64,000 nucleotides of DNA, taken from the NCBI GenBank assembly GCA_018105865.1, contig CM030834.1:9781219-9845218 (forward strand), read 5' to 3'. Under the pieces are notes generated by a model, which had not been told where the DNA came from, made no database searches, and saw only the letters and a program-made list of their open reading frames with translations. Below, one piece after another: positions 54,000 to 64,000 of the stretch. The stretch's first letter is position 1; every line of letters starts with the position of its first letter. The translations under genes were made by a program, and so were the position numbers. The stretch is from Metaphire vulgaris. Taxonomy: Eukaryota > Annelida > Clitellata > Crassiclitellata > Megascolecidae.

Positions 54000-54225
54000 A
54001 AGTTGATCGACAAATAACTTGGAATTAAAGACAAATCTACCACAACGATGTCTAAAAGGTATTTAAAAATTCGCATGTGTTGTAAAAATGTAATATCTCT
54101 GTTAGAAAACATGTCTGGTTTCTTTGGCTTTATGCCAACCGAGGACGTGAAGTCACATTTTTACGTCCCATTTGATTTCCTCGCGTACAATTATTAGCAA
54201 TTACTAGGGACACAGTTGCACAACT
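54000..54225. repeat. 220-bp repeat, second copy in B
   Basis: Counterpart of 4070-4296, in the presumed intron of the neuropeptide gene. Confidence 0.7.
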
Positions 54226-54517
54226 GGCCCATGGTCACAGGCAGTGACCGGGGTCTGATTTTAAAAGGTATTTAAAAATTCGACAAGCAAAAAAGTTCCG
54301 CAAGGAATTCTGGAATAATGCTTGCTTTACGTATTCTCTTCGATTCGATCTTGATATCTACCCCACCCCCAAATTGTGGAAATCCCAAGACCAGTCCCAG
54401 TCAGAATAGAGGGCAACCCGCGTCCCCCCCGTTGCTACGCCAATGAAACAAAATTACGACCGTTTTAAATGTATTAAAATTCTAATCGACTCGAAAATAA
54501 TTAGAAGATGGTCTCAC

Positions 54518-54772
54518 CTGAAGTCGAGTGAGTATCTCGAGCATTCTTTCGACGTCCGCTCCTAACGGACATTCTTCGACCGTCGAAGACGCCTCGATCC
54601 TTCTACCGCCTCGATTTCCCCAGTCGCCGGGAAGGCTGAATTTGAACGGGGTGCGTTTGCCTTTGCCCCACCTCCCAGGAAGGCTGAAACTGAACTGCTT
54701 TGCTCCACAGGCAAGGTCGCATGTTATCAGGAGAAAGGCAGCCACAGCGAGATAAACGGACAGTAATTTCAT
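54518..54772 (-). CDS. AKH/GnRH-superfamily neuropeptide precursor, 5' coding exon, copy B
   Basis: Same structure as 4625-4879: MKLLSVYLAV start at 54772 after a CTCTTTGCAG acceptor, signal peptide, QFSFSLPGRWGKG-KR, TPFKFSLPGDWGNRGG-RR, and donor GTGAGA after 54518. Compared with copy A the mature peptides and cleavage sites are unchanged. The one replacement seen is Leu for Phe in the C-terminal spacer (ERMLEILTR). Base changes outside the peptides with none inside fit selection on the hormone, but the sample is small. The frame is open further upstream, but the acceptor makes that part intronic or 5' untranslated. Confidence 0.85.
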
Positions 54773-54934
54773 TGCTGCAAAGAGCATAAACAGGTATCGA
54801 TTAGCTTCGACATTTTTTATGTAATGCAAATAGACGGCGTTAGGCTTATTTAAAGAAAGAATAACATTCTGAAACTGACAAATAACCAGCCAATCATAAT
54901 ATAATAGCAATGGACATAATGCCTTTCCTCGGGG

Positions 54935-55277
54935 GTTGTCAACACGCTGCCCGGGGGGCGGATGCGGCCCGCCGACTGCTAATTGGCGGTCCGCAGGACA
55001 TCTTCCTAAATAAATTTTAGTGATCCTTTTTACCCATGCAGTATTGAGCTGTGAGTAAGACTTTAAGTTCCAGTGCTTAATTACAGTGAAATAGTAAATT
55101 ACTTTAAGCTGTTGTTTAATTGTAACTGTTACCAGTTGCTACCGTTAAACGACTGCAGTGATTATCACTACTGTTGAAAACAATGTACAAAAACAACCAA
55201 AACATGCGGCCTTCCGTATGTTGATCCGAATTTATAACGGTCGCTTTGTAACAAAACGTTGGCCATCCCTGCTCTTG
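54935..55277. mobile_element. probable hAT-type MITE, copy B
   Basis: Counterpart of 5035-5376. Confidence 0.6.
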
Positions 55278-55676
55278 TCGGATCGTTTCACTGTGTTGAT
55301 ATTTGTAGTTTGATTTTCGTTGTTTTCGATATTCTTGCTATTCAGACATTTCAAAGCGGCTTTTTAAAATGCATTGCGGTACTAATTACGTCGTATATTT
55401 ATCAGGTGGCTGTCTTGAGAATTCTACCAGAAAATATGTGTGCTATATTCAAAAAATATTCAGAAAATGTTATTTCTTCATCCGCAGACCCAGCCTATAG
55501 AGATCTATATCGTGCATGTAGCTCGCTTAGAAACACAGCAGCACATCGCCTAAACAGCTTCTGTCCTGATGCGCCGACCTATAATCCTGCGGTCTACCTG
55601 ACAACTCAAAGATACGCAAATCAGAACGCCCAAGAAAGAGATGGATCGATCAGCTCCATGAACAAACATGGGGGCG
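55278..55676 (+). other. open frame of unknown nature, copy B
   Basis: Counterpart of 5364-5776; the frame stays open with Lys for Ile and Ser for Asn changes. Confidence 0.2.
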
Positions 55677-55679
55677 CAA

Positions 55680-56150
55680 CAGGGTGGGCCAGGTGGGCCA
55701 TGGCCCACCCAATATTTAGGCCCAATGGGCCACAATGTGTTTGGCCCACCCAATTTCAATTGGCAAATTATAATGTTTTGTGGAACTAATAACCCCAAAT
55801 CCCCAATAGATTGGCATAATATTACCAAATATATAAGAGAGATGTCACAGATGTGGAAGACCATTCAAAATTATTATATTTATATAACCATGAAACTGTG
55901 TTTTTTTCAATGATCGATTGATCGTAACGACAAGAATTTCTCGCTGCGCTGTCTTCACTCTGAAATATTGGCCATGTTGGCCCATCCAATATTTGGCTTG
56001 TGGCGCCCTCCATGGTTTTAATTCGTTTCATCACTCTTCTGAATTTTTGCATATCTATAGCTCACTGTAGCACTAGTCCTTGCATTGTCCAATTTCAAAC
56101 AGACCATGTTGGCCCACCCAATATTTGGCTTGTGGCGCCCTCCATGTGAA
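55680..56150. repeat. GGCCCACC element and single partial 345-bp unit, copy B
   Basis: Counterpart of 5777-6945 but lacking the two extra tandem units of copy A. Confidence 0.65.
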
Positions 56151-56158
56151 CAAACCGG

Positions 56159-56511
56159 TGTAGGAGGCAGGACGGACTCTAGGCACTTTTTGGACTCTAG
56201 AGTCCATAATGCCTGTAGGCACGATGGACTGTAGAGTACATAATACCTAGGTATGATATACTCTAGAGTACATTGTCCCTTGGTATGACGTACTCTAGAG
56301 TACTTTGTACCTAGGTATGATGCACTCTGCAGTGTGTTGTGCCTGGAGTCCACCATGCCTAGGTATTTCGTACTCTAGAGTAGATGCTACCGCCAGTTAT
56401 CGGGTACTCTAGAGTGCATTGTACTAGGTATGGTGTACTCTAGAGTACATTGTACCTAGGTATGATGGACTCTAGAGTAAATTGTACCTAGAGTCCGCCA
56501 TGCCTGCCACA
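56159..56511. mobile_element. palindrome-array TIR element, insertion absent from copy A
   Basis: Ends TGTAGGAGGCAGGACGGACT and AGTCCGCCATGCCTGCCACA form imperfect 26-bp inverted repeats. CCGG flanks both sides, while copy A has a single CCGG at 6954-6957, so this is an insertion with a 4-bp duplication. The interior alternates two palindrome types, TACTCTAGAGTA and TACCTAGGTA, about every 16-17 bp. No coding capacity. The superfamily is unclear. Confidence 0.85.
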
Positions 56512-56586
56512 CCGGCTCCGCTTCCATATCTGACTGGAATCAAGCAATCACACATTGCCATGGTCAGGCTGTGACGTTACAGTCCT

Positions 56587-56589
<3 letters not shown>

Positions 56590-56638
<49 letters not shown>
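56590..56638. repeat. (TA)n microsatellite, copy B
   Basis: Counterpart of 7104-7157. Confidence 0.95.
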
Positions 56639-56639
<1 letters not shown>

Positions 56640-56642
<3 letters not shown>

Positions 56643-57250
56643 TATGCTCCAGTCCAACATTTTATCAGTCTCCTCTATAGTTCTCTGCTTAGCCATCCTC
56701 TCACCAATTCCCTCTGTTCAAAAAAGTCTGCTTTCCCATCGCTATTCTTCTCTTCATCTCCTCCTGACATCAGACATCTTATGTTAAAAGGCTCCCAAGG
56801 TTACAAAACTGTGTTATCTGTTCCAGTTCTATTAAGTCAACCTTTATGACGATTATAATTTATTGGTGGATTTTGCTCTTCTCTATTGCCTTGATTTCTG
56901 TTTTATCGATTTCTTTTCTTTCCATATTTCTCGGATGTCTTGTTTATTTTGTCCATCATTCTTCGGAGCTCTCCGTTCCTAACTGCCTGCATTGCCTGCA
57001 TTGTCTGTGAAGCGTTAAGTCTGTACCAGTTTCCCTCCAACGTTTATTTCAGTTTTTTTCCTTAAAGTTCCTCTCTTAATTATGAGTTCTTCTGTGTAAA
57101 TATTAAATACTAGTAAATGTAGGCAGCCTTGCTTGTTTGGAGCCACTTCACATGGCATCTCTCGTGTCTCTCCTTGAATCTCCAGAATCCAAATTGATCC
57201 TCCCCCAGATGATTTTAAAAGAATTCGGACCAACACAATTTTGTCGCAGT
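56640..57250 (-). mobile_element. RTE-like LINE remnant, minus strand, copy B
   Basis: Minus strand: SGGGSIWILEIQGETREMPC, NKQGCLHLLVFNIYTEELI, EINVGGKLVQT. It is shorter than in copy A because about 460 bp, including the 7731-8005 MITE, is missing between CTTCACATG and GCATCTCTCG. Confidence 0.6.
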
Positions 57251-57795
57251 ATCTAGACTATATAGTGCAGTGGTACGCATTGTGCTGACCTCGCCTCTAG
57301 TGACCTAATTCTCTTCAGGTTCTAGGTCAAAAGGCCTGACACTAAGATTCAGTCGTCTTCCGGAATTCACTCGACATCCTTTATTATTTAGGACCATTAC
57401 AGTTGGACTTCATTCTACATCTGTAGAGCTGCCATGGGCCTTTAAACCATCTCTCCACACACACACGCACACACACGCACACATACACGCAATACACAAT
57501 ACACTCATATATGCTGTATTTTTATACAAGCTTTTACCCGTCAAGAAACAACGAGTGGGTTGAACTATCCTAAGAAGAGAAAGAGTTTCTACGTGACAAA
57601 ACTGTGAAACTGGACGTCTATAAATTGTACTTACAAAATTACCTCTACCAGTGACGTAGCCAAAGGGGGGTTGGGGTTTGAGGGTTGGCTACCGACGAAA
57701 ATTTTTTTAATGTGTTTCCATAATTTTTTTATTTTCGGACGCGGATTTGGGGGTTAAAACCTCCCTTGGAGCTGGCAACACAAAATTTTGTTAAG

Positions 57796-58718
57796 CAAGC
57801 GCTATAGGTTGCGGTTTATCTCCAGAATTCTTCAACGCTTATGGAGAGGAAATCATGGAAAAAATAGAAAACATGGAAGGAATCATAATTGGAGGGCAGA
57901 ACATTAACAACCTGAGATCCTCGGACGACGCAGCATTAATGGCGTACACACAAAAGAAGCTACAGGAATTAGTGGACGAAGTAGTTAAGGAAGACGAAAG
58001 AAAGGGACTAAAAATAAATACAAAGAAAACATACTGCATGGTGATCTCCAAACAAAAAGATACACCAAGATGCCAACTATACATAAATGGACAACTAATA
58101 GAGCAAGTAAATGACTTCAAATATTTAGGAAGTTGGATATCCAGCAATGGGAAATGTGAAAAGGATATAACAACAAGGATTGCCATGACAAAATCAGCAT
58201 TTGGGGAATTAAAACACATCTTAACAAATAAGAGAATATCAATGGAAACAAGGATAAGGGTCTTGGAAACTTATGTGTGGTCGGTATTGCTATACGGCGC
58301 AGAAACGTGGTCAATTCTCCAAACAGATGAAGAAAAAATTAGAGGCAGTGGAAATGTGGTTTTTAAGGAGAATGATGAAGGTTTCTTGGACAGAGAAAAC
58401 ATCAAACCAGGAAATTTTGGAAAAGGCAAACTCAAGAAGGAAATTGTTAAAGTCTATAAAGAAAAGACAACTAGAATTCTTCGGACACATAATGAGAAAA
58501 AAGGCCTGGAAAACTTAGTCACAAGTTCACAACAGGTAAAGTGATGGAGAAAAGAGCAAGAGGGAGACAAAGATTGACGTTCATCGAAAACCTGCTATGC
58601 GACGTGAAAGACAAAATATCAGAAGTAGAACTGCTACAAGCGACATACGACAGAGAGGAGTGGAAGTCCATGGTCGCCAACGTTGTAAAACAAGGCACCT
58701 AAAGAAGAAGAAGAAGAT
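57796..58718 (+). mobile_element. RTE-like LINE, reverse-transcriptase C-terminus, copy B
   Basis: Counterpart of 8773-9695. It has one extra base near 58316 (ATTCTCCAAAC against ATTTCCAAAC in A), which shifts the frame earlier than in copy A. The same RSSDDAAL active-site change is present, so the element was dead before the copies split. Confidence 0.8.
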
Positions 58719-59107
58719 AGGTGACGACCTTTTTTGCTTGTCAGCACCTGCAAACGAAAAAAACATAACAAGGAAAGATGAGGTTGACGTTTTTTGCATG
58801 TAAAGATTTTTCGAAAGTTGGTTACGGTCAAGACCAACCCTCCTCCCTTCGGAAATCCTGGCTACGCCACCACTACTGTTACTGTTGTTTACTTGTCGCT
58901 TAGAGCAGTAGTGCTATAAGTATAAGGGGGATTTCTAATCGGGGTTTTCACGTAGCTTAGAGAAAGACCTCCGTCGCTATTTACATGTTAAGATTAGCAG
59001 ACACTTGATTGACAGCAGGGTCTTTACACTCAAGCCTCGAACGATGTTAACATTTAGATCAACGTAAATTTGTTTATACGTAGGTTCGTATGGTGGGGCA
59101 GGAACAA

Positions 59108-59330
59108 GCGATGGGAGGGCCTACGGCCCCGAAGGGGCTTCGCCCTCACGGAAGATTGCGCCCCCCGAAGGGATTCTATTGCGCCGGTTGGGGCCTACGG
59201 CCCCAGAAAATGGGGCTTCGCCCCAACGAGGGCTGCACCTCTGACACGGGGGAAATAGGAAGGAAAGAGTAAAGGGGAAGTGGAGGACAGTGTGTTTGGA
59301 AAGCGGGCTTCGCCCCAATTGGGGATGTGC
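59108..59330. repeat. cluster of GC-rich stem-loops, copy B
   Basis: Counterpart of 10088-10310 with GGGGCTTCGCCC and GGCCTACGGCC hairpins. A substitution (GATGTGCCC for GATGCGCCC) breaks one arm. Confidence 0.65.
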
Positions 59331-59700
59331 CCTGCGAACGGCGTGATAGGGAGCAAGGAGGGCAAGGGTAATCGGGTATGGAGAGCAAAGAGGCAATAAG
59401 GAAGCTGGGAAAACGGGGCAAGAAGTATGGGCAAGTGGCAAGGGGCGGGCAAGGGGCAAGGGGACCAGTTGGCCAGAGGCAAAAGGGAGGGGCAAGGGGA
59501 GAAGACAGACAGATAAGTCCCTTTGACGTCATAGATATGCAAAGGTTAATATTCGGGACCAATGAAATTTTATTAAGAAATGTGGTCCAAAGGTTCTTTT
59601 CAACAATTCATTGAATCCGATTCGGTTTTTTGTGTCAAAGAGATTGCTAAATGGCGACTACTGATATTGAGTCGAAAAACATACGCTTTCAAAGAATAGC

Positions 59701-59829
59701 GTGATTTAAAGTGGCTTAGGAGGCGTTACTGCCTGCGTGGAAAGCCACTAGGGGCGCTAATGGGGTTTGCACCCGCTCCGTCAGCCTACCGCTCCAGCGC
59801 ATAACCCACTCTGCCATCTTCCGCCCTCT
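59701..59829 (-). mobile_element. tRNA-derived SINE, copy B
   Basis: Counterpart of 10684-10813. Confidence 0.75.
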
Positions 59830-60290
59830 GAAAGTGTCACATCTTCCTACGACAAGACAGAGTAATGCTACATGCTGCGACTTCTAAGGCTCGTTCAATA
59901 ATTAATTATGCCCAAGTCGCGCGGGGAGGAAGATGGCGTCGTTAACTGTCAGTGCAACACAGTCATTATTGAGGCAGTGAACTGCGCTGGTGGTTACACT
60001 TTGTGACAAAGGAAGGAACCGGTCAGATGCTATCTAGACTAAAGAGTGGTGCGATAACAGAATGATTCGCCGTGAAACTTTCTTTATCAAACGGCCCAGA
60101 CTTCATTCCAATAGATCGTTCACGACGCTCAGTTTTTAAGCCGTTCTGACAATAATTATGTGTGGTGAGATCCTGCATTGAAATTGATAGTTCTCTGTCA
60201 TTATTCAGAAATTCGTTCCAAAATTTTGAAAGAAATTGCAGAAATACAGTTATTGTCCAGGGTTTCCCAAACATATTAGAACCGCGCCCA

Positions 60291-60298
60291 CTTCAGCG
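60291..60298. other. empty target site of the copy A MITE
   Basis: A single CTTCAGCG where copy A has CTTCAGCG-element-CTTCAGCG (11270-11468). Confidence 0.9.
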
Positions 60299-60730
60299 GT
60301 TTTGTAACGTGTCGCGACCCTAATCATAGCAGGTAATATCAAAATGTATTATGCCATCTGGCGAACGTTAGTTGAAAAGAATCTTCTGAGGTTTGAATAA
60401 ATGGGAAAACAAAAGCTCTGATTCAATTTCAATGAAAATATGGCAAGTATATATTGGGAAGAATTATTCATATTTTTGCCAAATAAGATAAAATGAGAGA
60501 AATAAATATTGACATTTCTTGAAAATTATCTTTTAAAAAAAAAATTCCAGGAACATACCTTCGTTACGTGTCTTAAAAATCCTATGAGTATGGCAAAATC
60601 GCTTAACCGCCAGGTTCCAGCAATTTCGTCTAGAGATTCTCTATTTGTTATCGGAGTTTCAGAGCAAAATGGTTGGAATACGCTTTCCTTGCGTTATTGC
60701 GAAATAAGGTTAATTTGTAAAAGTACTATA

Positions 60731-61030
60731 GGCCGGTGGTTTCCAAACTTTTTGGAACTGTGCGACTCACTTCAGCGGCTTTGTAACATGCCGCGACCCT
60801 GCAAACTTATTGTCACCTAAAGTTGGATAAAACACTAATCATTTAATAGGGACCGTGTACGGAGGATTGCAGGCATATACATTTCTTAAAACCTACAGCG
60901 TAAGCCTACTTGCAACTTTCAAGGTTTATGACATTGTGGCATTGTTTAGAAAAATGGCACTTCTGAATCTAATATCGAGCTACCCTGCCACCCACTTTTG
61001 GGTCGCGAGTTACAGTTTGGCAAACACTGT
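60731..61030. mobile_element. hAT-like MITE remnant, copy B
   Basis: GGTGGTTTCCAAACTTTTTG to CAGTTTGGCAAACACTG, counterpart of 11900-12216. Confidence 0.5.
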
Positions 61031-61099
61031 TAATACATGTATAGTCGATCATTGTTATCTCCATCTAGAACGCTATTGCAGTTTGTATTATCGTCCAAC

Positions 61100-61690
61100 A
61101 TTTGATTTGTTTGCCTCCGATGCAGCGTCGTGTGACAGCGTGGCTGGTTGAATTTGCTGATCTTATAAAGCAAAGCGCTAAACCACATTTCATTCGGGCC
61201 TCTTTTAGTTCACAGTTTGTCTTACTCTTTCCACACTCTGACTGATACCTAGCATTTTAACCAAGCCTGACTCACCACAGCATTTCGGCCATGGCAATTC
61301 CGGCTTTCGGCAGCCTAAGAATCAATGGCGGCTTCACATGGGTGCCCGGAGGGTCCGTGCCGCTATTGAATGCCTGACCCTCCAGTGGCCCCTGTGGAGA
61401 CCCTATACTTACCATACTTACCACTACATACCTATCAACAAATGGTTGACCCTATGCTCAGAAGTTGCCACTCTAACGGCCCCCACTTGCGAAATCCCGG
61501 AGCCGCCACTGCTAAGGATCAGCCGCTAATTAAGTACCGACTCCGAAAGAGTCATAAGCAGCGTTGCATATGCTAAATACAAAATTTAACTCGCTTCCTT
61601 ATTTTACTTTCCTAGTCGCTGTAAACGAAATTAAGAATCTTTTGGTTAATAACATTGCCAGTTTCCAGTAATTCTTGGTGGAGATGAAAA
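61100..61690. other. 590-bp segment absent from copy A
   Basis: Copy A passes directly from AACATTTGAT to ATTTATAGGAATTTGG at about 12285. The B-only segment includes the MITE at 61323-61511 but also unique sequence on both sides, so the difference is a plain deletion in A (or insertion in B), not excision of the MITE. Confidence 0.75.
61323..61511. mobile_element. hAT-type MITE in the B-only segment
   Basis: CAATGGCGGCTTCACATGG...CCGGAGCCGCCACTG, flanked by CTAAGAAT and CTAAGGAT (7 of 8). CAGTGGCGGCTC family. Confidence 0.8.
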
Positions 61691-61774
61691 TATTTATAGG
61701 AATTTGGCGGTGGATGCAAAGTTATATTAAAAAGAAATGAGAGAAAAGAGTAATTCTTAGTGTCTTTGCCAACT

Positions 61775-62237
61775 AAATGTTAACAAAAATAAACCTTTCG
61801 GAAAAGACTGACAAGCAAAAAAACGCCATCCGCTGTATCTTTCAAATAGATGCTTTATTAAACTTACCGGAAAAATAGGTTGACAAGCAAAAAGGTAATC
61901 CGCATCCGCAGTATTAAGTTCACCGAATGTAAAAATTTTAAGAGCTTACGAAAAATATGCTGACAAGCAAAAAAACTCCGGTGGGTCAGGTGGGAGGTGG
62001 TGCATCCCCAGTCATCAACATGGTGGAACCAGTGGCGGCTCCACCGGGGGGCCAGGAGGGCCCGTGCCCCTCCCCTATTGAGTGCCTTCCTCTCCCAGTG
62101 GCCCCCCTGTTGGAACCCTATACTTAATGCTACATACATCAAACAACAAATGGTTGGCCCCATGATTAGAAGTTGCCACCCCAACGCCCCCTCACTTGCC
62201 AAATCCTGGAGCCGCCACTGCCGTGGAACCGCCACTG
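61775..62237. mobile_element. nested hAT-type MITEs, copy B
   Basis: Counterpart of 12373-12835. The inner element is 62030-62220, and the three GACAAGCAAAAA motifs are at about 61809, 61881 and 61961. Confidence 0.7.
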
Positions 62238-62870
62238 AATGTTGTAAAGAAACGAAGCGAAATTCGAAATATCGTCTTCGTTGCATACCTTTCGGATTTC
62301 TTCTCTGCAGTGTCGTTGTTTCTACGAAACGTAAAGACTACTTGATCGGCGAAAAGGCGATAGAACGACGAAAACTACGGAGCAGCGGTTCTTATGTTCC
62401 TTCGACCGGACGAATGGCCGTCCGTCTCTGAGACCTGTGAGAGTATTTCGTCTTTGCCATTGTAGACGCACTGTTCTCCGTCCGAAGATCCGTGTAAGCG
62501 CCACTCGGCTCCGGAAATTTGAAATGAATTTTTCATCGAAGCGCCAGGGCGACAGGGCGATGATGACGCTTCAAGGAATGGATCTGAAGAAAGCAGGTGT
62601 TAGAAACGAGCGAATGGAAATGCCCTGGATCAGACACAGTCGACGATCGACACTACGAAGACGAATGAAGAACGACCCGTGCTGTCCGCTCGGGTGGCGA
62701 GTCACATATCATGTCCGGTCACGTCGTCGTCGTCGTCGACGTAACATTCGTTTCTGCTTTCATTTCCGTAACGGTCACGTGATGCTAAAGGTCGAGCATC
62801 CAAGCGTACGGAGAGAGACTATTTACGCGCCTTGCAAGCGACGAACTTCTCGCTTAAGTTGCACGGGATA
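62238..62870. other. CpG-rich, coding-like segment, copy B
   Basis: Counterpart of 12836-13480. One base fewer at about 62699 opens the plus frame further (to 62871). Confidence 0.3.
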
Positions 62871-63244
62871 GAGCTACAGCCCACCAGTGGCGCGGTCAGG
62901 ATTCCAGAACAGGGGAGGAGGGGCACATGGAAATTGTCGGGCCAAAAGTCTTGACGAACAAGAAAGTAGTCGTCGTCTCGAGCGGTTTGAGGCTTCGTGA
63001 TCTCATACGGTGATACGACCCCTACCTCCCCTCGGTTACTCACCGGTTTTGCACGAATCTCACGACCGGTCCAAATAGAGGGGCATGGGTAATGGGCAAG
63101 GCAATTAAATACCTTAGTATTAAGCAGTCTTGGTATTAAACAGTCTTGGGTAATGGGTATGCTGTGCCCCCCCGTGGCTTCGCCAGGGCAGCTCGTAATC
63201 GTATTGCTTGCAGTGTTTTAGCGCTCGCTATCATTAGCCTAGAC

Positions 63245-63266
63245 CATGGACTACTAGTAGTCCATG
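63245..63266. repeat. 22-bp perfect palindrome inserted in copy B
   Basis: CATGGACTACT and its exact inverse AGTAGTCCATG, flanked by CCTAGAC on both sides (63238-63244, 63267-63273). Copy A has one CCTAGAC and no palindrome (about 13839). Confidence 0.85.
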
Positions 63267-63273
63267 CCTAGAC

Positions 63274-64000
63274 ACGGGGAACATGATGGGTCCTGTCCAG
63301 GCCTGGGCTGGGCCGCCGGGATACCGGGAGATTCCCGGTGGGCCGCCGAACGCCAAGACATTAAGAAAATATTTTGTAGCTTATAAAAGATTAGAAATTC
63401 TTTAAATCTAGAAATAGTGTATGCGGGTTAGCGACCTGGCAAATGTCGTGAAAAGTCTGACAAGCAAAAAAAGACCATCACCGCATTTTTACACTTGATT
63501 TACTCCTCCAACGTCGTGAAAAGTAGTCTGACAGAAGTAAAATATGTCATCTCCAGTTTCCACAGGCTACATGTGCATTTTATTCTTTGTCTTACACGAT
63601 TTGCATGCATACAGAAATTGCAAATATTTATGCGTGCATGTGTACCGTGTGCATGAATGCGTGCAATGCAAAATTCCTGTGGTTATCATTACGCATTCAT
63701 GTTTTCATTTTATTAATTTATTGCAGAAATGGGCTTATATCTGCCATAGCATTTTGCGCTCTGCTATTCTATAGTATATTGGAGTTGCCTACAGTGCCAC
63801 ATTGCGGTTAAGCGAATTTCTCATATGTATGTCCTAATTTTGCATTCTAAAAAAGGTGTGAAATTAATGTTTTGAAAGCTTCAATATCTAAACAATTATA
63901 AAGTTAAATTCCCTTAAAAAATCGGAATTACATGAATCCTGTTTAAATTCTAGTGATTTAATTCAGTGTTTATTAATTTATCGTGGAATTTATATTTAAT
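63274..64000. other. continuation of copy B to the window end
   Basis: Matches about 13847-14610; includes a GACAAGCAAAAAAAGACCATC motif at 63459. No gene recognised. Confidence 0.4.

Overview
This is animal (metazoan) genomic DNA: introns with GT/AG boundaries, three clades of LINE retrotransposon, tRNA-derived SINEs, many small hAT-type elements, long microsatellites and one 100-base assembly gap (33901-34000). An adipokinetic-hormone/GnRH-superfamily neuropeptide exon with FSLPG-type peptides, a form I know mainly from annelids and related animals, suggests a lophotrochozoan. That placement is an inference from one gene.

The main architecture is a long direct duplication. Bases 1 to about 14610 (copy A) match about 49970 to 64000 (copy B) base for base, with scattered substitutions and some larger indels. 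Both copies run off the window. The gap lies between them, and everything visible also fits two haplotypes placed one after the other by an assembler: contig 1 ends at 33900 and contig 2 starts at 34001.

Each copy contains, in order: the 3' end of an intronless gene for an endonuclease/exonuclease/phosphatase-fold-like protein (complete in copy B, 48239-50248), a LINE endonuclease fragment on the minus strand, a (TAG)n array, two short ORFs of uncertain status, the AKH-like neuropeptide exon on the minus strand, two LINE reverse-transcriptase remnants, GC-rich stem-loop clusters, a SINE, and several hAT MITEs.

The unique middle-left part (14.6-33.9 kb) is almost entirely repeats. It holds CR1-like LINE remnants, RTE-like LINE remnants, a 2.5-kb terminal-inverted-repeat transposon (20481-22966), a fourfold tandem repeat at 23.3-24.2 kb, and microsatellites. 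It ends with an inverted repeat next to the gap.

The middle-right part (34.0-48.1 kb) contains the 3' half of an ITFG2-like gene (a KICSTOR subunit of nutrient-sensing mTORC1 control) in five exons. One exon carries two single-base frame breaks that look more like base-call errors than decay. Downstream are nested hAT MITEs with 8-bp target duplications, a 1.55-kb hAT element with a BED zinc finger, and a mariner-like fragment.

The likely host genes are therefore the EEP-like gene, the AKH-like neuropeptide gene and ITFG2. They have no evident functional link. Most of the rest is mobile or simple-sequence DNA. The most unusual non-gene signal is a short motif related to TGACAAGCAAAAAAGGTCAT that recurs more than two dozen times on both strands, inside elements with different ends.
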